Below are positions 56,475-64,000 of a stretch of DNA of 64,000 nucleotides, in pieces; the first letter of the stretch is position 1; each line of letters begins with the position of its first letter. The stretch spans positions 124,001 through 188,000 of the forward strand of contig JAXMHA010000002.1 of NCBI GenBank assembly GCA_046347015.1, in the 5' to 3' direction. This DNA is from Dokdonella_A sp046347015. Its GTDB lineage: Bacteria > Pseudomonadota > Gammaproteobacteria > Xanthomonadales > Rhodanobacteraceae. A model generated the notes under the pieces. It worked only from the letters and a program-made list of their open reading frames with translations, did not search any database and was not told where the DNA came from. The position numbers and the translations under genes were made by a program.

Positions 56475-57933
56475 CGGCCGGTGCCCGCAGCAAGCCGACC
56501 GTGATTCTCGACGCGAAGTAGATCATCGCCAGCACGACCAGAATCGCGCCGACCGCGCCGGCCTGATCGGTCGGCAGCCACTCGGGCAGGTGGGTCGCCA
56601 TGCGCCGCGCGACACTGAGGTGCCCGGCGTCGAGGAACGCCAGCGTGAACACGAGCCCGCCGATCAGGTAAACGGGCAGGCCGATCCGGTCGGCGTCGGA
56701 ATCTGGCGGCGCGTTCCGGCGGCTGCCGATGACGTGATACATCAGCGCCAGCGCCATCGGCAACACGCCGAGCAGCAGGTAGAAGTGGAAGTGCCCCGGG
56801 ACCCATTGCGTATTGTGCATCACGCGGTTGATCCGGATCGTGCCATCGAGAATGGCCGGGAAGATTCCAGCGGCCCAACCGAAAACGGACAGGATCATGA
56901 GTCGCGACGGCATCGTCCAACGCATGCCGGAGCGGTGGATGTTGGTCAATGCACCCCATGCCGTCACCAGGAACACCGGGAAACCCGCGCCGTAGGAAAC
57001 GATCTGGCCGGTGATCAGCAACCAACGCGGCTCGGCATAGTCCATCAACAGGTGATGCGGGAACACCACGATGACGAACAGCGTGCTCGCCGCCCACGAC
57101 CACAGGAACGGCCGATTGATCGCGTACGGCCGCCCGGAATAACGCGGCAGCAGTTCGTAGACGGCCATCACGCCCATGTAGATCGTCGCGTTGATGTACA
57201 TGTGGCCGAACCAGTAGATCAGGTTCTTCGCCACCAGCGCGTTCAGCGCCACTTGCGGGTAGACGATGTTGATGATGCACATCACCAGCACGACGGCGCC
57301 CGCCAGGATGCCGAGCGAGTTGGCGATGATCACCATCGTGCTCGCGACGACCGCCTTCGGATGATTGGGATCGATCGTGCCGCCGAACAACCATTGCAGG
57401 CCGAGGCTGCGGCCGAGGTTGCCGTACTTGCGGATGAGCGCGGCCGCCGCATCGAGGTAGAAGAGCAGCATGCCGACGCCGATCAGGAGGTAACCCACCA
57501 TGAACCACGCCGCCGCCGCGGGACTCCACAATCCCATCGCGTGCACCGGCAACGGGTAGAGGAAGGTCCACAGGGCCGCGTAGTTGCCGATGAACACCGC
57601 GCCGATGATGCACAGGGCGCCGAGCAGGAACAGCACGTAATTGGCGATGAAGGCCCACAAATGCAGGTTCACGTACTTGCGCAGGAAGAACCACATCACC
57701 GCGGTCGTCACCATGCCCATCGTGCCGACCATGCCCGCGCCGTGCATCGACAGGAGCTTGTAGAACATGTCCGGTGGCACCGACAGCCAGGTTCCCTGTG
57801 CCATGCGCATGATGACGCCGAGGAGCATCATCAGGACGAACAGCGCGACGGCGCTGATGATGTAAAGGTTGAATGCCGCGCGCGCCCCGCCAGCCAAGCG
57901 TTCGTCCTGCGGATACATCGTCATGCTGGCCAT
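56446..57933 (-). CDS. Heme-copper oxidase subunit I (ba3/cbb3-like)
   Basis: 495-residue, roughly 12-helix terminal oxidase subunit. Low-spin heme His in SMHGAGMVGTMG, CuB/heme ligand His in YWFGHMYINATIYM, the HH pair in VVFPHHLLMDY, and the heme His pair in HNTQWVPGHFHFYL. The usual HPxVY segment with its cross-linked Tyr is HMYIN here, so that Tyr is missing; a Tyr in helix VII (QIVSYGAGFPV) might replace it, as in cbb3 enzymes. It starts at ATG 57933 two bases after the subunit II stop. Confidence 0.9.
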   Translation of the reverse strand: MASMTMYPQDERLAGGARAAFNLYIISAVALFVLMMLLGVIMRMAQGTWLSVPPDMFYKLLSMHGAGMVGTMGMVTTAVMWFFLRKYVNLHLWAFIANYVLFLLGALCIIGAVFIGNYAALWTFLYPLPVHAMGLWSPAAAAWFMVGYLLIGVGMLLFYLDAAAALIRKYGNLGRSLGLQWLFGGTIDPNHPKAVVASTMVIIANSLGILAGAVVLVMCIINIVYPQVALNALVAKNLIYWFGHMYINATIYMGVMAVYELLPRYSGRPYAINRPFLWSWAASTLFVIVVFPHHLLMDYAEPRWLLITGQIVSYGAGFPVFLVTAWGALTNIHRSGMRWTMPSRLMILSVFGWAAGIFPAILDGTIRINRVMHNTQWVPGHFHFYLLLGVLPMALALMYHVIGSRRNAPPDSDADRIGLPVYLIGGLVFTLAFLDAGHLSVARRMATHLPEWLPTDQAGAVGAILVVLAMIYFASRITVGLLRAPAGERPANAAG

Positions 57934-57934
57934 G

Positions 57935-58504
57935 TCAGCCTCCCGCCGGCGCGATGACTTCGAAACCGGCCACCATCGGCGCATGCCCGAGGCCGCAGTA
58001 TTCGAGGCACATCACCTTGTAGCTCCCCGGTTGCCGGAACGTGTAGAGGAGCTTGTTGGTGAAACCCGGCATCGCCTGCGTCTGGATCGCGATGCGGCCG
58101 TCCGGTGCATAGATCGCGAAACCGTGGTTCACGTCGACGCTCGTGACGCGGAACTCGACCGGTGAACCCGCCACCAATTGCAGCGTCGCGCCGGCTTCCT
58201 GCCCCTCTCGGGTGAGCTGCCACGACCACTGGCGGCCAACCACGTCGACGACCTGGCTGGCCTTGAGCGGCGAGTGCTGCTTCGGGATCGGGAACCGGTG
58301 CAACGAGGCGTAGCTGACGCCGAAAAACAGGACCAGCAGCAGCACGAACAGCCAGCGCCGCGAAGTGGCGATGCGACGTTGTGCCTTTTGCGCGGCATCG
58401 GCATCCGCCGGCCGGCCGGCATTGGCGACGATGTAGATGAACCCGAGTGCGATCAGGCCCATGCCCGCGAGGGCAATCGTCCAGATGAGGTTCTGGTAGA
58501 TCAC
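57935..58504 (-). CDS. Heme-copper oxidase subunit II (CuA)
   Basis: 189-residue subunit II with two membrane segments (LAGMGLIALGFIYIVANAG and RWLFVLLLVLFFGVSYASL). The periplasmic cupredoxin domain carries a complete CuA site: His in SVDVNHGFAIY and CLEYCGLGHAPM with the Cys, Glu, Cys, His and Met ligands. No cytochrome c domain is fused. It starts the oxidase operon; a 215-bp gap separates it from accD, with no gene in it. Confidence 0.93.
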   Translation of the reverse strand: MIYQNLIWTIALAGMGLIALGFIYIVANAGRPADADAAQKAQRRIATSRRWLFVLLLVLFFGVSYASLHRFPIPKQHSPLKASQVVDVVGRQWSWQLTREGQEAGATLQLVAGSPVEFRVTSVDVNHGFAIYAPDGRIAIQTQAMPGFTNKLLYTFRQPGSYKVMCLEYCGLGHAPMVAGFEVIAPAGG

Positions 58505-58719
58505 GGCCGGTTACCCCTTCGCGCGGCTCGGACCGCCTATCGGTACCCCATCGCGTGACGCCTGTCAACTTCCGGGTCCGCAATGGCGGTGGCGCAAGGA
58601 GAGCCTGGCAGCAGCGTGGACAAGGATGAGTGATGCATTGAATATGCAAACCAGGATCGAGGCGATCACACCCTCGGCGGGTTCCTGTCGACGTGTGCAC
58701 GGCCACGAGGACCCTGCGC

Positions 58720-59607
58720 TCAGCCCACCGGGACGCGCTCCACGCCCGGCGCAACCGGAGCCGCTGCCAGCAAGCCCAGCAGCGCGGCAATGCGGTCGCG
58801 CATATCACGCCGGTCCACGATCATGTCGAGCGCCCCGTGCTCGAGCAGGAACTCGGAACGCTGGAACCCTTCCGGAAGCACCTCACGCACGGTCTGCTCG
58901 ATCACGCGCGGCCCGGCAAACCCGATCAGCGCCTTCGGCTCGCCGATGTTGATGTCGCCGAGCATGCCGAGGCTCGCCGACACGCCACCCGTCGTCGGGT
59001 TGGTCAGCACCGAGATATACGGCACACCGGCCGCGTGCAAGCGCGCCAGCGCCGCGGAGGTCTTCGCCATCTGCATCAATGAGAACAGGCTTTCCTGCAT
59101 CCTCGCGCCACCGGTTGCGGAAAAGCAGACCAGCGGTCGTCGCTCGGTGCGCGCGAGTTCGGCACTGCGGGTGAAACGCTCCCCCACCACCGAGCCCATC
59201 GATCCACCCATGAAGTCGAAGTCGAAAGCGCACGCGACGATCGGGCGGCCCTTCAGCAGGCCGGCCATCGCGACCAGGGCATCCTTCTCGCCGGTTTTCT
59301 TCTGTGTCGATGCCAGGCGATCGCGATACTTCTTCGTGTCGCGGAACTTCAACGGATCGGCGGGTTCGACGTCGGTGAACAATTCCACTCCGGTGCCGTC
59401 GTCGAGGAAGGTTTCGAGCCTGCGTCGCGCGCGCAGCGTGTGATGATGGTTGCACTTCGGGCACACCATCAGCGCGGCTTCGAGCTCGGGCCGATACAGC
59501 ACCACGCCGCACCCTTCGCACTTCTCCCACAGTCCCTCCGGAACCTTGCCCTTGCCGGCGGAGGCCGTGCGTTCGCGCGGTGAGACGAGCTTTTGCAGCC
59601 AATTCAT
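58720..59607 (-). CDS. accD: Acetyl-CoA carboxylase carboxyltransferase subunit beta
   Basis: Beta subunit of the carboxyltransferase that makes malonyl-CoA for fatty acid synthesis. From ATG 59607 (295 residues) it opens MNWLQKLVSPRER and has the zinc finger CEGCGVVLYRPELEAALMVC with CPKC, then the crotonase-fold motifs FDFDFMGGSMGSVVGERF, SATGGARMQESLFSLMQM and NPTTGGVSASLGMLGDI. The upstream extension to 59799 has no family content. truA precedes it directly, with no trp genes between. Confidence 0.96.
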   Translation of the reverse strand: MNWLQKLVSPRERTASAGKGKVPEGLWEKCEGCGVVLYRPELEAALMVCPKCNHHHTLRARRRLETFLDDGTGVELFTDVEPADPLKFRDTKKYRDRLASTQKKTGEKDALVAMAGLLKGRPIVACAFDFDFMGGSMGSVVGERFTRSAELARTERRPLVCFSATGGARMQESLFSLMQMAKTSAALARLHAAGVPYISVLTNPTTGGVSASLGMLGDINIGEPKALIGFAGPRVIEQTVREVLPEGFQRSEFLLEHGALDMIVDRRDMRDRIAALLGLLAAAPVAPGVERVPVG

Positions 59608-59826
59608 GTCTTCGATCCTGTTGATCGCCGCTACCGGCTGGGTGCCATCAGCCACGCCCGCGGGAATTCCCACAGCCTCGACCGCCGACGGGCCTGTCCC
59701 GACTCCCGCGGCACCTTGCGCCGTCCGGCGCGCCCCTGTTTCCGCTTGCCGCCACATGGTACCCAAAAGCATCCGCTGGATTCGCCTTGCCGACGGCAAC
59801 GATGACCGCGCATGCCCGTCGGCGCA

Positions 59827-60648
59827 TTACCCCTGCTGGCCATCGGCGCCGCCCGGAAGGGCCACTTCCGGTGGCAGCCCCCACGCCGCCGGGTAGCGTG
59901 GGCCAATGAAGCACAGGCCGCGGGACGGAGCGGTGGCTCCGGCAGCGTCGCGATTGCGCCCCGCCAGTACGTCGGCAATCCACCGTTCGGGGCGATCGCC
60001 CCGTCCCACTTCGATCAACGAACCGACGATGTTGCGGACCATGTGGTGCAGGAAGGCGTTCGCTTCGACGTCGAACAACACGAACTCGCCTTCCCGCCGG
60101 ACGGCGAAGTCGATGATTTCCCGTCGTGCATGCGATGCCTGGCAGGCCGCGGCCCGAAAGGCATTGAAATCGTGCTCGCCGCGAAGGCACGCCGCCGCCG
60201 CGTTCATCGCATCGACATCCAGCGGGTGGCGTTCCCACGCGGCAAAGCGGCCGTACAGCGCCGGCCGCTCGCTGCGGTCGACCAACGTGTATCGGTATCG
60301 GCGCGACCGCGCGCTGAAGCGGGCGTGGAATCCCGGGTCCACGGATCGCGCCCAGCGCACGGCGACGGTCGCCGGCAGGTTGCCGTTGGCACCGAGCGTC
60401 CAGGCACGGTGGTCGCGCAATGCCGTCGTATCGAAATGGACGACCTGGCAAAGCGCGTGCACGCCGCTGTCGGTTCGGCCGGCACAGATCACCTGGATCG
60501 GTTCGGCCGCAACGGTCGACAGCGCCGCCTCGACGGCAGCCTGCACGCTCGGTCCGTGGTTCAGCCGTTGCCAGCCGAGGAAGTCCGTGCCGTCGTATTC
60601 GATGCCGAGCGCAAACCGCAAGCGCGTGCTCCCGCTTCGACGCGCCAT
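59827..60648 (-). CDS. truA: tRNA pseudouridine(38-40) synthase
   Basis: TruA modifies U38-40 in the anticodon arm of many tRNAs. 273 residues; the catalytic Asp is in CAGRTDSGVHA, preceded by GIEYDGTDFLGWQR and followed by FHARFSARSRRYRYTL and FLHHMVRNIVGSLIEVGRG. All landmarks are intact. It follows fimV on the minus strand with a 64-base gap and stands in front of accD. Confidence 0.96.
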   Translation of the reverse strand: MARRSGSTRLRFALGIEYDGTDFLGWQRLNHGPSVQAAVEAALSTVAAEPIQVICAGRTDSGVHALCQVVHFDTTALRDHRAWTLGANGNLPATVAVRWARSVDPGFHARFSARSRRYRYTLVDRSERPALYGRFAAWERHPLDVDAMNAAAACLRGEHDFNAFRAAACQASHARREIIDFAVRREGEFVLFDVEANAFLHHMVRNIVGSLIEVGRGDRPERWIADVLAGRNRDAAGATAPSRGLCFIGPRYPAAWGLPPEVALPGGADGQQG

Positions 60649-60712
60649 GCCGACGCGGGGCTTGCCGGAATCGGCAGGCCGCGGCGCGCCGGTTCGACGC
60701 GCCGCGTGCGGA

Positions 60713-63352
60713 TCAGCCGATCGCCGCCATCAGCCGGCGCGCTTCACCCTTCTGCACGTCGCTGCCTTCAGCGAGGACTTCCTCGAGCATCGAGCGCGCA
60801 CCGTCCGGATCGCCCATGTCGAGGTAGGCCCGCGCGAGGTCGAGCTTCGTCCCGACGCCTTCCTCGGTGGCGAAGAATCCCGGATCCTCGGACACCGCCG
60901 GCGGTTCATGCTCGCCCTGGACTTGCGAATCGCGCGCCCGGACTTCCGGGACCTCGGGAGGCGCGGTCGCGAATTCCAACGGCGGCAAATCGATCCGGGT
61001 GTCCGCGGCCGGTGGCGGAACACTCTCCTCGGCGAACGGAATCGATGTCTCCGCGAACCCGGGTGACCCATCGGCGTCACGGTCGTCGGCCCGCGCTCCC
61101 GCAACGGAATCGAACGTCCCTTCGCCACGCGTGGCAACGGGTTCCCGTGGTTCGTCCATCCAACTGTCGTCGTCTTCACCGAGCTCGGGCGCGAGTTCGG
61201 GCTCGCCATGGGCGTCGACATCGGAAACCGTGTCCGTGAAGCGACCGTAGCCGTCCTCGTGGTCGGCCTCCGGTCCATGTCCCCACGATTCGGCCGGGAG
61301 CTCGCGCTCCCCATCGAACAGCGGATTTTCGGGCGCGAGTTCCCGGCCCATTGCCTGGGCTTCGAGCCATTCCGGTTGATGGGGATCATGCACGTGCGCG
61401 TGCATCTCGGCCGCGGTTTCCTGGAAGTTGTCCGCTTCGTGGCCCGCGTAATAGACGCTCAGCAGCTCAAGGTAGAGCCCCACATTGCCGGGGTCGCGCC
61501 CAATCTGCTCCCGCAGCGACTCGACTTCACCCTGAGCCGATCCGGGTGGCGTCGCCACGGTCCCGCCGGCGCCGGCGAACGGCGAATCACCGAACGCTGT
61601 CGAGACCGTTCCGTGCACGGGCGCGAGGGCAGGCTTGCGGCGCCGCATGCCGAGCAAGCCGAGGATGATGAGGATGAGGCCGCCAACCAGCACGGCCGGC
61701 TTGACCCAAGGCGCCTCGTACCAGGCGGGCGCGGCCGCAGGATGGGTGATGGCAGGTTTCCCGGCGACCGGTTTCATTGCCGCGGGAGTTGGCGCTTTCG
61801 CCAGCGGGCTTGCCGCGGGCTTGGGCTGTTGCGCCGTCGGCGATGCCGACGTGTTCGCAGGCGACTGCGATGCGACGTGCTCTGCCGGCGCTGGTCCAGT
61901 TGGCGCCGGTGTCCCGCTCGGGGGTGAGGAAGCGGGCTTGGCGGCCTCCGTCGGCGACGGCGCGTTGGGTGTATTCGACACGTTGGCTTGCGTGCCCCAG
62001 ATGTCACTCTTCGAAATCTTTTCGCCGGGTGGCGTCGTCGCTGCCACCGGCGCCGACGGGGTGGCCGCTGGCGTACTCGGAGTTCCGGTCGCCGGCGCGG
62101 CTGCGAGCGGCGTTTCCGCCTTGCCCGATTGCTGCTGCAACTGCTTCAGCTTCTGCTGCAGCTCGGCGATCTCCGAATCCTTCAGGCTGATCAGGCGTTG
62201 GTTGTCCTTGCGGATTCCCTCGAGCTGGTCGACACGCGAGCGCAACTCATCGGCCTCCTGCGTGCGGCTTGCCAGCGCTTCGCGGGTACGGGCGAGATCG
62301 TCGGCGGTACCGCCGGCCGGTCCTGACTTCGAACTCGCCTGATGGCCCGCGCCGGGATGGCCACTCCCGTTGCTGCCCGCCTCGCCCGACTTCGGCGGCA
62401 CCAGCTCGAGCCGCCCGCCGGTCCCGGCGGCTGCACCGGTGGCCGCCGACGCGGTCTTCTTCTCAACGGGCGCCTTGGTCATTGAAGCCGCGACGAGGGT
62501 GGGCCTGGCCGCCGCTTCGCCGCGCCAATCCTCGATCTGGCGGTGGGTTTCCGCCGCCGCGGCGCTCGCCGAGCCGACTTCGGATATCTCCTTGTCGGAC
62601 GGAATGCGCAAGATCGCGCCGCGTTTCAGCGCATTGATGTTCGACTTGTAGAACGCATCCGGATTGGCCTTCAGCAGGGCCAGCATTGTCTGGTCCAGCG
62701 TCCCCGAGCGGTTCTCGATCGAACGGGCAATGCCGGAAAGGGTTTCTCCGGCTGCCACTGGACCATATTTGTCACCGGAGATGCCGTGCGCCGCGGGAGC
62801 CGGGGCATGAGCGGGCGCCGGCGCCGGGGCAGCCGCAGCCACCGGCGCGGGATGTGCAGGCTCGGCCCTCGGCGCCGGCTGCGGAGCCGCCGCCGCGTGA
62901 GTCGCGGGTGGAGTCGCAGCGGGAGCCGGCGCCATGTTCGCCGGTGCCATGATCGGCGGATCCAGCAGTACCGTGTACTCGCGGAGCAGCTTGCCCTTCG
63001 CCCAGTTGGCTTCGACCAGGAAGTCGAGCAGCGGCTCACGGACGATATCCGTCGACGTGACCTTGATGACGGTGTTCCCGTGCACGTCGTTCGCGACGGA
63101 AAAGTGCAGCGGAATCGACAGTTGCGCGCGGCTGAGGCCGATCCGCTTGAAGTCGTCTTCGCTGGCCAGCCCGACCACGAGGCCGGCCGCCTCGCCCTTG
63201 CTCGACTGGATGACGGGTATCTCGGCAACGAGAGGCTGGTTGAGCCTCGACGTCACGTGGATGGTCCCGAGTCCCAGCGCGAAGGCACTCGACGCGCCGA
63301 GTCCCAGCGTGACCGCAATCGCCACCTTCGACAGTTGCAGCGGAAATTTCAT
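60713..63352 (-). CDS. fimV: FimV/HubP-like pilus and polar assembly protein
   Basis: 879-residue inner-membrane protein of the FimV family (twitching motility, polar hub, type IV pilus secretin assembly). It has a signal peptide, the FimV N-domain (LGTIHVTSRLNQPLVAEIPV), an Ala/Pro-rich linker, a LysM peptidoglycan-binding domain (YGPVAAGETLSGIARSIENR), a coiled coil (RSRVDQLEGIRKDNQRLISL), a TM helix (PAVLVGGLILIILGLLGM) and an acidic C-terminal TPR end (KLDLARAYLDMGDPDGARSM). The asd-fimV-truA order is conserved in gammaproteobacteria. Confidence 0.94.
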   Translation of the reverse strand: MKFPLQLSKVAIAVTLGLGASSAFALGLGTIHVTSRLNQPLVAEIPVIQSSKGEAAGLVVGLASEDDFKRIGLSRAQLSIPLHFSVANDVHGNTVIKVTSTDIVREPLLDFLVEANWAKGKLLREYTVLLDPPIMAPANMAPAPAATPPATHAAAAPQPAPRAEPAHPAPVAAAAPAPAPAHAPAPAAHGISGDKYGPVAAGETLSGIARSIENRSGTLDQTMLALLKANPDAFYKSNINALKRGAILRIPSDKEISEVGSASAAAAETHRQIEDWRGEAAARPTLVAASMTKAPVEKKTASAATGAAAGTGGRLELVPPKSGEAGSNGSGHPGAGHQASSKSGPAGGTADDLARTREALASRTQEADELRSRVDQLEGIRKDNQRLISLKDSEIAELQQKLKQLQQQSGKAETPLAAAPATGTPSTPAATPSAPVAATTPPGEKISKSDIWGTQANVSNTPNAPSPTEAAKPASSPPSGTPAPTGPAPAEHVASQSPANTSASPTAQQPKPAASPLAKAPTPAAMKPVAGKPAITHPAAAPAWYEAPWVKPAVLVGGLILIILGLLGMRRRKPALAPVHGTVSTAFGDSPFAGAGGTVATPPGSAQGEVESLREQIGRDPGNVGLYLELLSVYYAGHEADNFQETAAEMHAHVHDPHQPEWLEAQAMGRELAPENPLFDGERELPAESWGHGPEADHEDGYGRFTDTVSDVDAHGEPELAPELGEDDDSWMDEPREPVATRGEGTFDSVAGARADDRDADGSPGFAETSIPFAEESVPPPAADTRIDLPPLEFATAPPEVPEVRARDSQVQGEHEPPAVSEDPGFFATEEGVGTKLDLARAYLDMGDPDGARSMLEEVLAEGSDVQKGEARRLMAAIG

Positions 63353-63451
63353 CGTTCGTCCCCCGCAGGCCTCACTCTGGACGCGGCCACCCCTTGCAGG
63401 GGATGGGCCGCCGTGCTCGAAACAGGCTTATAACACAAGCGTAACGGCGTA

Positions 63452-64000
63452 TCACCGATGGATTTCCACAAATCGCTCGGCCACCTGCACGGCATTGAGA
63501 GCGGCGCCTTTGCGGATATTGTCGGACACCACCCAGAGGTCGAGCCCCCGTGGGTGCGAGAGGTCTTCCCGGATCCGGCCGACGTACACCGGGTCGGCCC
63601 CCGCCGCGTGTCCGGCCGCGGTCGGATAGCCCCCCGGCTCGCGTTCGTCGACGACCACGATCCCGGGTGAAGCCGCCAGCAACGAACGCGCCGCCTCGGC
63701 ACCGATCTTGGCGTGCGTTTCGATGTGCACCGCTTCCGAGTGGCCGTAGAACACGGGTACCCGCACGCAGGTCGGGTTCACCTCGATCGAGTCGTCCTCG
63801 AGGATCTTCCGCGTCTCCCACACCATCTTCATTTCTTCCCGCGTGTAGCCGTTGTCCAGGAACGCGTCGATGTGGGGAATGACGTTGAATGCGATTTGCG
63901 CGGGGAACTTCGACGGTGGGCTGTCGCGGAAGCTCAAGAGGTCCGCGGTCTGCCGGCCGAGTTCCTCGATTCCCGAGCGCCCCGCGCCCGAAACCGATTG
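63452..64000 (-). CDS. asd: Aspartate-semialdehyde dehydrogenase, 3' part
   Basis: C-terminal part of Asd, which makes aspartate-4-semialdehyde for lysine/DAP, threonine and methionine. The N-terminus, including the catalytic Cys, lies beyond the right edge. Visible are SVSGAGRSGIEELGRQTADL, NVIPHIDAFLDNGYTREEMK, and the substrate/active-site His segment CVRVPVFYGHSEAVHIET. It ends DNIRKGAALNAVQVAERFVE, a canonical C-terminus. It precedes fimV on the same strand. Confidence 0.96.
   Translation of the reverse strand, partial: QSVSGAGRSGIEELGRQTADLLSFRDSPPSKFPAQIAFNVIPHIDAFLDNGYTREEMKMVWETRKILEDDSIEVNPTCVRVPVFYGHSEAVHIETHAKIGAEAARSLLAASPGIVVVDEREPGGYPTAAGHAAGADPVYVGRIREDLSHPRGLDLWVVSDNIRKGAALNAVQVAERFVEIHR

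Noticed and set aside
54294..58504. Possible horizontally acquired oxidase island
   Set aside because: Base composition and codon use match the neighbours, and no mobility gene or repeat borders it.
1..64000. tRNA, rRNA, riboswitch or prophage genes
   Set aside because: I scanned for cloverleaf TTCGANNC arms, rRNA-like sequence and phage or integrase motifs and saw none that I could support; short RNAs could have been missed without a covariance search.

Overview
The window is a high-GC chromosomal segment of a gammaproteobacterium, most likely from the Xanthomonadales/Rhodanobacteraceae side. Three things point there: the gene order leuS-lptE-holA-nadD-rsfS-rlmH-maf-rng-yhdP, the order accD/truA/fimV/asd, and secreted proteins ending in IFxxGFD. 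The placement is inferred from gene content and order; there is no rRNA or tRNA in the window to confirm it.

Layout. 0-13.3 kb (minus strand): a housekeeping run of leuS, lptE, holA, nadD, rsfS, rlmH, maf, rng and yhdP, covering translation, outer-membrane LPS export, the DNA polymerase clamp loader, NAD synthesis, ribosome silencing, rRNA methylation, RNA processing and envelope lipid transport. 13.4-24.7 kb: an AbrB/Doc toxin-antitoxin pair, a secreted amidohydrolase with a DUF167 gene, a two-component system, a secreted RNase T2, a SET-domain methyltransferase with an unknown partner, an EF-G-like GTPase and a broken hydrolase. 24.7-31.1 kb: a molybdopterin/2Fe-2S oxidoreductase pair, a Nudix hydrolase, a secreted beta-propeller protein, a 5'-3' exonuclease and a nitroreductase. 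31.2-34.7 kb: the pntAA-pntAB-pntB proton-pumping transhydrogenase operon, split by a small foreign element. 35-38.4 kb: sufT, a TDT-family transporter and a cnoX/ybbN-like thioredoxin. 38.9-44.6 kb: three tandem secreted beta-helix paralogues. 44.8-52 kb: a TIGR03032 protein, a Ser/Thr kinase-FGE fusion, a DUF502 membrane protein, an SRPBCC protein and a beta-CASP nuclease. 52-58.5 kb: an M13 peptidase, an exported methyltransferase and an unusual heme-copper oxidase operon with a SCO protein. 58.7-64 kb: accD, truA, fimV and the 3' part of asd.

Strongest unexplained signals. (1) A roughly 515-bp low-GC element sits between pntAA and pntAB. It carries a decayed GxxExxY (PD-(D/E)XK-like) gene bounded by inverted arrays of a 9-bp unit. 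(2) Two copies, 16 kb apart, of a roughly 270-290-bp multi-hairpin repeat have terminal inverted repeats and a compensatory base-pair change in an internal stem. (3) Three secreted paralogues share a nearly invariant leader and a nearly invariant C-terminal tail.

Caution. At least eight single-base frameshifts, mostly missing bases and often in G/C runs, break otherwise intact genes (yhdP twice, an amidohydrolase, an alpha/beta hydrolase twice, a molybdopterin oxidoreductase, pntAA, pntB). The simplest reading is indel error in the assembly rather than true gene decay. The GxxExxY remnant, by contrast, has many kinds of lesion and looks genuinely dead.
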